A stretch of 6,564 bases of DNA from DATKSG01 sp035531775 (GTDB taxonomy: Bacteria > Actinomycetota > Acidimicrobiia > Acidimicrobiales > UBA8190): assembly GCA_035531775.1 (NCBI GenBank), contig DATKSG010000052.1, forward strand, positions 1-6,564, in the 5' to 3' direction. The position numbers were made by a program, and so were the translations under genes. The notes below the pieces were generated by a model. The model saw nothing but the letters and a program-made list of their open reading frames with translations. It made no database searches and was not told the DNA's origin. Shown in pieces: positions 1 to 5,610 of the stretch (position 1 is the stretch's first letter; each line of letters starts with the position of its first letter).

Positions 1-135
1 GTCGTGGACGGCGAGAAGCTGGCGTCGGTGAGGAACGTCCTCCTCCCTGGCAAAGTCCAATCGGACCGCTCCAATCGGCCGAGCCGTCTGGCTCCACCGA
101 TACGAGCCGTTCTGCTCTGCAACACAGAGCCATGA
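1..135 (+). CDS. Possible 3' end of an unidentified plus-strand gene
   Basis: A frame open from the left edge encodes VVDGEKLASVRNVLLPGKVQ and continues to TGA at 133-135, 44 residues in all. Its first 15 codons all end in G or C, and most begin with a purine. Both traits fit real coding DNA and favour this strand over the complementary frame that shares the same third positions. From about position 50 the codon bias weakens, so the true gene might end differently or be disrupted here. I do not recognise the family. If real, it points towards the gyrase operon and its 3' end faces the broken tRNA. A minus-strand frame from an ATG at 177-175 to position 1 is also open but has poorer codon use and no ribosome binding site. 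Confidence 0.35.
   Translation, partial: VVDGEKLASVRNVLLPGKVQSDRSNRPSRLAPPIRAVLLCNTEP
56..78. repeat. Short direct repeat TCCAATCGG
   Basis: TCCAATCGG occurs at 56-64 and again at 70-78, a 14-base period. It lies where the third-position G/C bias of the left-edge reading frame fades. It may be chance. Confidence 0.4.
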
Positions 136-270
136 GAGATCTCTTCCAGCCAAGCCAGTGAAGCCTGCGGAGGTCATCGCGCCGTGGGTTCGGCCGGCGA
201 CGTCGGTTCACCCTGTGGAGTCCGCTCCGAAAATATTTCTCCCTGATCCGGCCGGCTCCGGACCCCGAAT

Positions 271-294
271 CTTGGACTACAACTTGGACTACAA
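271..294. repeat. Perfect 12-bp tandem duplication
   Basis: CTTGGACTACAA occurs twice head to tail (271-282 and 283-294). Each copy holds GGACTACAAC (274-283 and 286-295), which can pair imperfectly with GTCGTGGTCC at 320-329 (nine of ten positions if one wobble is allowed). Two alternative hairpins are therefore possible. It lies in the non-coding stretch between the tRNA fragment and the left-edge frame. The duplication itself is certain; its function is not known. Confidence 0.8.
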
Positions 295-361
295 CTCCGA
301 TCAACCCCTGCCGTCGGGTGTCGTGGTCCGTCTACATCGCCGCAGCTCAGAGCGTTTTCCG

Positions 362-387
362 CCGTCTGGCGCCGTCCAGAAATACGG
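362..387 (-). repeat. Bulged inverted repeat just beyond the tRNA break
   Basis: On the minus strand CCGT (387-384) and CTGG (379-376) can pair with CCAG (369-366) and ACGG (365-362) around a six-base loop, with a four-base bulge on one side. There is no T-run after it, so it is not a typical terminator. The role is unknown. Confidence 0.35.
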
Positions 388-405
388 CCGATATCTCATT
401 ATCAG
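388..405 (-). other. Hairpin joining the anticodon loop to the sequence beyond the break
   Basis: On the minus strand CTGATA (405-400) can pair with TATCGG (393-388) around a six-base loop, with one T-G wobble. It spans the point where the tRNA match stops. The shape resembles the P1 helix of a group I intron, but six pairs is little evidence, and I could not find a convincing intron core downstream. Confidence 0.3.
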
Positions 406-437
406 TGCTGCGCTCTAACCGACTGAGCTATAGCCCC
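397..437 (-). tRNA. tRNA-Ile(GAT), 5' half only; match ends after nucleotide 40
   Basis: The minus strand from 437 reads as an isoleucine tRNA. It has the acceptor 5' strand GGGGCTA (437-431), T8, the D arm GCTC-AGTCGGTTA-GAGC (428-412), and anticodon stem CAGCA (410-406) with loop CTGATAA (405-399), giving anticodon GAT at 403-401. Two bases of the 3' anticodon stem (TG, 398-397) still pair. The next bases read AGA where CTG is needed, and no variable loop, T arm (GGTTCGA) or acceptor strand TAGCCCC follows on this strand down to position 1. The location 55 bases after gyrA is where actinobacteria usually carry tRNA-Ile, so this is probably the resident gene cut in two. Alternatives are an intron whose 3' exon lies outside the window, or an assembly join. 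As it stands it could not form a tRNA. Confidence 0.85.
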
Positions 438-450
438 GGACGAAACGGTC

Positions 451-456
451 AGGGTA
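451..456 (-). promoter_or_regulatory. Weak candidate -10 element for the tRNA-Ile
   Basis: TACCCT on the minus strand fits TANNNT and lies 13 bases before the first tRNA nucleotide. This is a plausible distance for transcription starting just ahead of the tRNA. No convincing -35 is visible, and read-through from gyrA is equally possible. Confidence 0.25.
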
Positions 457-492
457 CACCAGGCTGCCGGCGTCCTCTCGGGCGCCCGGTCT

Positions 493-3042
493 CTACTCGT
501 CGCCCTCGTCCTCGTCGCTGACCACGGCGGCTACGGCCGCCACTGAGTGGCCCTCGTCAAGGCTCATGAGCCGCACCCCGGTGGCGTCGCGGCCCTGGGC
601 GGCGATCTCGCGCACGGCGGTGCGGATGACCACGCCGCCGGTGGACACGAGGAGGATCTCGTCGTCGAGCGAGGCCATGAAGGCCGATACCACCCGGCCC
701 CGCACGGCTGTCAGCTTGATGGCCCGTACCCCCTGCCCGCCACGGCCTTGGCGGCCGAAGTGGTCCATCTTCGTGCGCTTGCCATAACCGGCGTCGGTGA
801 CGATGAGGATGTCGTTCTCGGGCCGCACCACGTCGCACGACACCACCTCGTCGCCGGCGCGCAACCGCATGCCCCGCACCCCCGCCGCGTCGCGGCCCAT
901 GGCCCGGACGTCGTTCTCGGAGAACCGGATGCCGGTGCCGTTGCGGCTCACCATGACCACGTCGTCCTCGCCGGCGGTGGCCACCACCCGCACCAGCTCG
1001 TCGCCGGCCCGTAGCGCAATGGCGATGAATCCCTCGCGCCGGGACTTGTCGTACTCGGTGAAGGCCGTCTTCTTGACCTGGCCCGACTTGGTGGCGAACA
1101 GCAGGAACCCACCGGAGTCGAAGTCCCGCGTGGCCACGATGGCCTGGATGTGCTCGTCGGGGGCCAGCGGCAACAGGTTGACCACGGCCATGCCCCTGGC
1201 CGTACGCTCCTTCTGGGGGATCTCGTGCGCCCGCATCCGGTACACCCGGCCCCGGTTGGAGAACAGCAGCAAAAAAGCGTGCGCCGTGGTGTGAACCACG
1301 TGGGCGATGAGGTCCTCTTCTTTGAGCTTCGCCCCCCGCACGCCGCGCCCGCCGCGGCCCTGGGTGCGGAACGACACGGCCGGCACGGCCTTGATGTAGC
1401 CGGCCCGGGTCATGGTGACCACGATCTCCTCGTCCTCGATGAGGTCCTCGACCCCCATCTCACCGGGGTCGTTGGCTATGCGGGTGCGACGGGGGTCGGA
1501 GAACTTGTCCTTGATGGCGCCGAGCTCCTCGGCGATCACCGCCCGCAGCTTGGCCGGGTCACCGAGAATGCTCTCGAGCTCGGCGATGGTCTGGCGCAGC
1601 TTGGCCATCTCCTCCTCGAGCTCCGAGCGCCCCAGGCGAGTCAACCGGCCCAGCGTCATGTCCAGGATGTGGTTGGCCTGTTCCTCGGAGAACGAGAAGG
1701 GCTCGGCCATAAGCGCCTGGCGCGCCGCGGGGCGGTCATCGGAAGCCCGGATGGCGGCGATGACGGCGTCGAGCATGTCGATGGCCTTGAGCAGGCCCTC
1801 CACGATGTGGGCCCGGTCCCGGGCCCGACCGAGGCGGAACTCCGATCTCCGGGTGACCACCTCGATCTGGTGGCCGACGTAGGCCCCCAGGGACTGGGCC
1901 AGGTTCAGCGTGCGCGGCACCCCGTCCACCAGGGCCACCGTGTTCACGCCGAAACTCACCTGCATAGGCGTGTGCTTGTACAAGTTGTTGAGCACCACGT
2001 TGGCATTGGCATCGCGCTTCAGCTCGATCACGAGCCGGGACTTGCGCCCGGCCGAGTCGTTCTGCGTGCGGCTGATCCCGTCCAAGTCGCCCGACTTCAC
2101 CAGATCGGCGATCTTCTTCTCGACCGACTCCACCGACGTCTGGTACGGGAGCTCGGTCACCACGATGCGTTGCGTGCCGCGCACTTCATCGATCTCGGCG
2201 ACGGCCCGCATCTTGATGGACCCACGGCCCGTGCGCGCCGCGTCCAGGATGCCCTGGCGCCCGAGGATCATGGCCCCGGTCGGGAAGTCCGGTCCCTTCA
2301 CGAACTGCAGCAGGTCGTCCGCTGTGGCTTCGGGGTGCTCCAAGATGTGCAGCGTGGCCTCGATGACTTCGGACAGGTTGTGCGGCGGGATATTGGTGGC
2401 CATGCCCACGGCGATGCCCTGTGAGCCGTTCACGAGCAGGTTTGGAAAGCGCGCCGGCAGCACCGTCGGCTCCTGCTGTGTGCCGTCGTAGTTGGCCGTG
2501 AAGTCGACGGTGTCCTCGTCGATGCCGGCCATGAGCTCAAGGGCCAGCGGGGCCAGGCGCGACTCGGTGTAGCGCATGGCGGCCGGACCCTCGTCGGGGC
2601 CGGTGCCGCCGAAGTTGCCGTGCCCGTCGATCAGCGGGTGGCGGAGGCTGAAGTCCTGGACCATGCGGGCCAGGGCGTCGTAGATGGCGCTGTCACCGTG
2701 CGGGTGGTACGCCCCCATGACCTCGCCCACCACCCGGGCGCACTTGGCGTGCGGACGGTCCGGTCGCAGGTTCTGGTCGTACATCGAGTAGAGGATGCGA
2801 CGGTGCACGGGCTTGAGCCCGTCGCGCACGTCGGGCAGAGCCCGCGACACGATGACCGACATGGAGTACTCGAGGAACGAGCGCTCCATCTCCTCTTGGA
2901 TCTCGATGGGCTCGATGGACAGGGCCAGGTCGGCCCCTTCCCCGGCCCCGGCCGGCGACTCCGTGCCGAGCGCGCCGTCCGCGCCGTCGCCCGGTGGCGT
3001 GTCGCCACCTCGCGAGCCTCCACCGTTGCCCCGTCTGGCCAT
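493..3042 (-). CDS. gyrA: DNA gyrase subunit A
   Basis: GyrA is the DNA cleavage and wrapping subunit of gyrase. Of its 849 residues, the first 40 or so form a Gly/Ala/Asp-rich, probably disordered leader. The core then starts at IEPIEIQEEMERSFLEYSMS. The winged-helix region holds the quinolone-determining HPHGDSAIYD (113-122), with Ser118 and Asp122 at the E. coli S83 and D87 positions, and the catalytic tyrosine is Tyr158 in AAMRYTE. A coiled-coil gate spans about 400-520. The C-terminal pinwheel shows six blade repeats about 50 residues apart (near 561, 611, 666, 714, 764 and 815). The canonical GyrA box is QGRGGRG (561-567) and a second box-like motif is QGRGGQG (765-771). The protein ends in the acidic tail SDEDEGDE. 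ATG at 3042 is the only reasonable start, although the candidate AGAGGA lies 11 bases upstream, a rather long spacing. No terminator is seen before the tRNA. Confidence 0.98.
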   Translation of the reverse strand: MARRGNGGGSRGGDTPPGDGADGALGTESPAGAGEGADLALSIEPIEIQEEMERSFLEYSMSVIVSRALPDVRDGLKPVHRRILYSMYDQNLRPDRPHAKCARVVGEVMGAYHPHGDSAIYDALARMVQDFSLRHPLIDGHGNFGGTGPDEGPAAMRYTESRLAPLALELMAGIDEDTVDFTANYDGTQQEPTVLPARFPNLLVNGSQGIAVGMATNIPPHNLSEVIEATLHILEHPEATADDLLQFVKGPDFPTGAMILGRQGILDAARTGRGSIKMRAVAEIDEVRGTQRIVVTELPYQTSVESVEKKIADLVKSGDLDGISRTQNDSAGRKSRLVIELKRDANANVVLNNLYKHTPMQVSFGVNTVALVDGVPRTLNLAQSLGAYVGHQIEVVTRRSEFRLGRARDRAHIVEGLLKAIDMLDAVIAAIRASDDRPAARQALMAEPFSFSEEQANHILDMTLGRLTRLGRSELEEEMAKLRQTIAELESILGDPAKLRAVIAEELGAIKDKFSDPRRTRIANDPGEMGVEDLIEDEEIVVTMTRAGYIKAVPAVSFRTQGRGGRGVRGAKLKEEDLIAHVVHTTAHAFLLLFSNRGRVYRMRAHEIPQKERTARGMAVVNLLPLAPDEHIQAIVATRDFDSGGFLLFATKSGQVKKTAFTEYDKSRREGFIAIALRAGDELVRVVATAGEDDVVMVSRNGTGIRFSENDVRAMGRDAAGVRGMRLRAGDEVVSCDVVRPENDILIVTDAGYGKRTKMDHFGRQGRGGQGVRAIKLTAVRGRVVSAFMASLDDEILLVSTGGVVIRTAVREIAAQGRDATGVRLMSLDEGHSVAAVAAVVSDEDEGDE

Positions 3043-3053
3043 GTCCGGCTACG

Positions 3054-3059
3054 TCCTCT
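3054..3059 (-). promoter_or_regulatory. Possible ribosome binding site of gyrA
   Basis: AGAGGA on the minus strand is the only purine-rich stretch in the 58-base gyrB-gyrA spacer. It lies 11 bases before the ATG, longer than usual, so initiation may be weak or may lean on coupling to gyrB. Confidence 0.4.
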
Positions 3060-3100
3060 GTCTGTGGCGGCCCAGCCCGGGGCCGGCCGCCGGCGCCTCC

Positions 3101-5053
3101 TCAGAAGTCGAGGAAGCGCACGTCCTTGGCGTTGGTCTGGATGAACTGGCGGCGCAGGTCCACGTCGTCGCCCATCAGCACCGAGCAGACCTCGTCGGCC
3201 AGGGCCGCCTGCTCCACGGCGATCTGCAGCAGCGAGCGCTTGCCCGGCTCCATGGTGGTGTCGCGCAACTCGTGGAAGTCCATCTCCCCGAGGCCCTTCA
3301 GGCGCTGGAACTCGGCTTTGTGGCCGGCGTGCTCCTCCAAGAAGGCGGCCTTGGCGGCATCGTCCTTCAGATACACCTTCTCCTTGCCCACCAGCGTCGA
3401 GTACAGCGGTGGCTGGGCCACGTACACGAAGCCGCCTTCGACGAGCGGCTTCATCTGGCGGAAGAAGAACGTGAGCAGCAAGGTGCGGATGTGCGAGCCG
3501 TCCACATCGGCGTCGGCCAGGATGATGACCTTGTGGTAGCGGATCTTCTCCACGTCGAAGTCGTCGGCCAGTCCGGCGCCGATGGCCGAGATGAGGGCCT
3601 GGATCTCGGTGTTCTTGAGCATCTTGTCGATGCGGGCCCGCTCGACGTTCAGGATCTTGCCGCGGATGGGGAGGATGGCCTGGGTGCGTGGGTTGCGGGC
3701 GTCCTTGGCCGAGCCGCCGGCCGAATTGCCCTCGACTATGAACAACTCGCTTTCGCGCGGGTCGCGCGACGAGCAGTCCACGAGCTTGCCCGGTAGCCCG
3801 GCGCCGTCGAGGGCCGACTTGCGCCGGGTCAGGTCGCGCGCCGTGCGGGCCGCCACCCGGGCTCGGGCCGCCAGGGTCGACTTCTGGACGATCTTGTTGG
3901 CCTCGGCGGGGTTCTCCTCCAGCCACGAAGCCAGCTTCTCGTTGGTGGCCCGCTCCACCAGGGAGCGGATGGAGACGTTGCCCAACTTCGCTTTGGTCTG
4001 GCCCTCGAACTGCGGGTCGCGCAGGCGCACCGAGATGATGGCCGTGAGCCCTTCGCGGATGTCCTCGCCTTGGAAGTTCTCGTCCTTCTCCTTGATCGAT
4101 CCCTTGGCCCGGGCGTAGCGGTTGACCACGTTGGTAAGGGCCTTTTTGAAACCCTCCTCGTGCATGCCGCCCTCGATGGTGGAGATGCCGTTGGCGAAGG
4201 AGTGGATCGACTCGTGGAAGCCGCTGTTCCACTGCAGCGCCACCTCCACCTCCTGGCCATCCTCGGACTGGGTGAAGGAGCACACCCGGGCGAACAGGGC
4301 TTCCTTGGCCGCGTTCAGGTGCTTCACGTAGTCGACGATGCCGCCGTTGTAGCGGAACGTCACCTGCTGCTCGCGCCCGGCGCGCTCGTCGGCGAAACGG
4401 ATCTCGAGGCCCTTGTTCAGAAAGGCCATCACCTGCAGGCGCTCGAGGACGGTCTGAGCCCGGAACTCGGTCTCCTCGAAGACACCGGCATCGGGCCAGA
4501 AGCTGACCGTGGTGCCGCGCCGGCCGCGAGGGGCGGGGCCGGTCACTTCGAGCGCGCCCTGCTGGACGCCGCCGTCGGAGAACTCGAGCACGTGATGCTG
4601 GTTCTCGCGGTCGATCTCGAGCTTGAGACGCGACGACAGGGCGTTCACCACCGACACGCCCACGCCGTGGAGCCCGCCCGAGACCTTGTAGCCCGAGCCG
4701 CCGAACTTGCCGCCGGCGTGCAAAGTGGTGAGCACCAGCTCGGCGGCTGAGCGGTCCGGGTACTGCGGGTGCGGCCCGGTGGGGATGCCCCGGCCGTTGT
4801 CCGACACCCGACACCCGCCGTCGGCCAGCAGGGCCACGTCGATGCGCGTGCACTCGCCGGCCATGGCCTCGTCCACGGAGTTGTCAACCACCTCCCACAC
4901 CAGGTGGTGCAGGCCGGTGGGGCCGGTCGAACCGATGTACATACCGGGTCGGGCCCGCACCGGCTCGAGGCCTTCGAGGACGGTGATGTCGCTGGCGTCG
5001 TACGTCGACGCGCGCGCCTCGCCGACTGCTTTGGCTTCAACGTTCAGCGCCAC
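3101..5053 (-). CDS. gyrB: DNA gyrase subunit B
   Basis: GyrB supplies the ATPase and TOPRIM parts of the A2B2 gyrase, which introduces negative supercoils. In the 650-residue product, the GHKL ATPase domain has the catalytic Glu54 and Asn58 in WEVVDNSVDE, DNGRGIP at 85-91, and a Gly-rich lid ending GGLHGVGVS at about 126-134. A transducer domain follows, then the TOPRIM domain with Glu441 in EGNSAGGSA and the metal-binding DADVDGSH at 514-521, and a typical end in RFLDF. Length matches actinobacterial GyrB and lacks the long E. coli insertion. Oddity: residue 443 is Asn (codon AAT) where EGDSAGG is usual. The GTG start at 5053 is chosen because AAAGGG lies seven bases upstream and it gives a normal short leader before YDASDITVLEGLEPVRARPGMYIG. 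An in-frame ATG at 5107 has no visible binding site. gyrA follows after 58 bases. Confidence 0.98.
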   Translation of the reverse strand: MALNVEAKAVGEARASTYDASDITVLEGLEPVRARPGMYIGSTGPTGLHHLVWEVVDNSVDEAMAGECTRIDVALLADGGCRVSDNGRGIPTGPHPQYPDRSAAELVLTTLHAGGKFGGSGYKVSGGLHGVGVSVVNALSSRLKLEIDRENQHHVLEFSDGGVQQGALEVTGPAPRGRRGTTVSFWPDAGVFEETEFRAQTVLERLQVMAFLNKGLEIRFADERAGREQQVTFRYNGGIVDYVKHLNAAKEALFARVCSFTQSEDGQEVEVALQWNSGFHESIHSFANGISTIEGGMHEEGFKKALTNVVNRYARAKGSIKEKDENFQGEDIREGLTAIISVRLRDPQFEGQTKAKLGNVSIRSLVERATNEKLASWLEENPAEANKIVQKSTLAARARVAARTARDLTRRKSALDGAGLPGKLVDCSSRDPRESELFIVEGNSAGGSAKDARNPRTQAILPIRGKILNVERARIDKMLKNTEIQALISAIGAGLADDFDVEKIRYHKVIILADADVDGSHIRTLLLTFFFRQMKPLVEGGFVYVAQPPLYSTLVGKEKVYLKDDAAKAAFLEEHAGHKAEFQRLKGLGEMDFHELRDTTMEPGKRSLLQIAVEQAALADEVCSVLMGDDVDLRRQFIQTNAKDVRFLDF

Positions 5054-5060
5054 GCGCGCG

Positions 5061-5066
5061 CCCTTT
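5061..5066 (-). promoter_or_regulatory. Ribosome binding site of gyrB
   Basis: AAAGGG on the minus strand lies seven bases before the GTG at 5053. It supports this start over the in-frame ATG at 5107, which has no purine-rich stretch ahead of it. Confidence 0.55.
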
Positions 5067-5146
5067 CGACTGCCTTGTGTCCCGGTTGGGCACCACTGCG
5101 CCGACATGCCGCGAGAGGCCGTCGGAGTGCGGTGCCGATGCCCTCC

Positions 5147-5155
5147 AGTGTACCA
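5147..5155 (-). promoter_or_regulatory. Candidate extended -10 promoter for gyrBA
   Basis: The minus strand reads TGG-TACACT here, which fits the extended -10 form TGN-TANNNT of a housekeeping sigma factor. It lies in the 189-base gap between dciA and gyrB and would start transcription near 5140, leaving a leader of roughly 87 bases. No good TTGACA-like -35 is seen at the right distance; a TTGACG further upstream is too far away. The spacer contains a short inverted repeat (GGGG/CCCC, 5157-5170). gyr promoters are commonly supercoiling-sensitive, but nothing here proves that for this one. Confidence 0.4.
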
Positions 5156-5242
5156 GGGGGCACCCTCCCCACCGGCCTTCCGTGACCCCTGCAACGGCCT
5201 CGGAGGCGGGCTCGTTGCGCACGTCAACGGTGGCGGCGCCGC

Positions 5243-5599
5243 TCACGCGCGCACGCGCACCTCGAGGCGCTCGGGGGCCTCCGCCGGCCCGCACGCGTCG
5301 CGCAGGTGGCGCAGGATGTCGGGGGCCAGATGGCGCACCTGCGTGGCCCAGGCCGGGTGGTCGGCGGCCACCACCAGGGTGCCCTCGTGCAGGCGCAGGG
5401 GCCGCACATGGGCGGCTACCGACGCGCCCACCAACTCCTCCCAGCGCCCGAAGATGGTCGTCATCACGTCGGGGCCCGGCACCCCCAGGCGCTTGGTCAG
5501 CGCCCCCAGCGCGTCGGACAGGGGCATGGGACCGCCGCCCGAGCGGCCCCGTCCGTCACGCCGGGGGGGTCGAGGGGGCCGGGGGTCGTCGGAGCTCAC
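5243..5599 (-). CDS. dciA: DUF721 / DciA-type protein, presumed DnaB helicase-loading partner
   Basis: This 118-residue protein belongs to the DUF721 family. Members called DciA act with the replicative helicase DnaB in bacteria that lack DnaC/DnaI loaders. Evidence is the core from about residue 25: PLSDALGALTKRLG, then the first conserved Trp in GRWEELVG, a His in VAAHVRPLRL, and the second Trp in HPAWATQVRHL, the usual order for the family. The first 24 residues are Pro/Arg/Gly-rich and probably disordered. The GTG start at 5599 is chosen because a strong GGGGAGG sits just upstream inside recF and the GTG overlaps the recF stop as GTGA. An in-frame ATG at 5527-5525 would remove the disordered leader, but it has no visible ribosome binding site. 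The position between recF and gyrB is standard for actinobacteria. The family call is firm; the helicase role is inferred from the family. Confidence 0.88.
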   Translation of the reverse strand: MSSDDPRPPRPPRRDGRGRSGGGPMPLSDALGALTKRLGVPGPDVMTTIFGRWEELVGASVAAHVRPLRLHEGTLVVAADHPAWATQVRHLAPDILRHLRDACGPAEAPERLEVRVRA

Positions 5600-5610
5600 G
5601 CCACCTCCCC
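5596..5610 (-). promoter_or_regulatory. Ribosome binding site and GTGA overlap coupling recF to dciA
   Basis: On the minus strand, a purine-rich GGGGGAGG lies inside the last recF codons, about four bases before the GTG of the next gene. The GTG shares its last two bases with the recF TGA stop. This arrangement fixes the dciA start and suggests that ribosomes finishing recF re-initiate on dciA. Confidence 0.75.

Larger units (their letters stand above)
136..396. other. Non-coding stretch beyond the tRNA break
   Basis: No gene is supported here. Open frames exist on both strands, but they have poor codon bias, and the longest plus-strand one (158-418) runs into the tRNA fragment. Base use is less GC-biased than in the gyrase genes, with A/T-rich patches near 230 and 390. 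The stretch holds the 12-bp tandem duplication, the bulged inverted repeat and a perfect AGAGATCTCT palindrome near 134-143. No integrase motif, T arm or clear terminator was found. Confidence 0.6.

Noticed and set aside
1..177. A minus-strand frame from ATG 177-175 to the window edge, considered as an intron-encoded endonuclease
   Set aside because: No LAGLIDADG, GIY-YIG or HNH motif is visible, third-position bias is mixed, and no ribosome binding site precedes it.
184..200. GGGTTCGG on the plus strand as a T arm of a tRNA
   Set aside because: The flanking bases do not form a five-pair T stem or an acceptor stem, and the strand is wrong for the tRNA-Ile fragment.
158..418. An 86-residue plus-strand frame through the tRNA fragment
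   Set aside because: It runs into the tRNA sequence, shows weak codon bias and has no ribosome binding site or known family.
479..488. CGGGCGCCCG palindrome after gyrA as a terminator
   Set aside because: It is a perfect palindrome without a usable loop and without a following T-run, and is probably chance in GC-rich DNA.
1150..2424. A 424-residue plus-strand frame opposite gyrA
   Set aside because: It is rich in His, Gly, Leu and Val with no recognisable domain. It mirrors the codon structure of gyrA and is best explained as an antisense shadow.
2631..4853. A 740-residue minus-strand open frame across the gyrB-gyrA junction
   Set aside because: It overlaps gyrB and the start of gyrA in another frame and is Arg/Pro/Gly-rich low-complexity translation, as expected from high-GC shadow frames. 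The in-frame gyrase proteins carry all the motifs.
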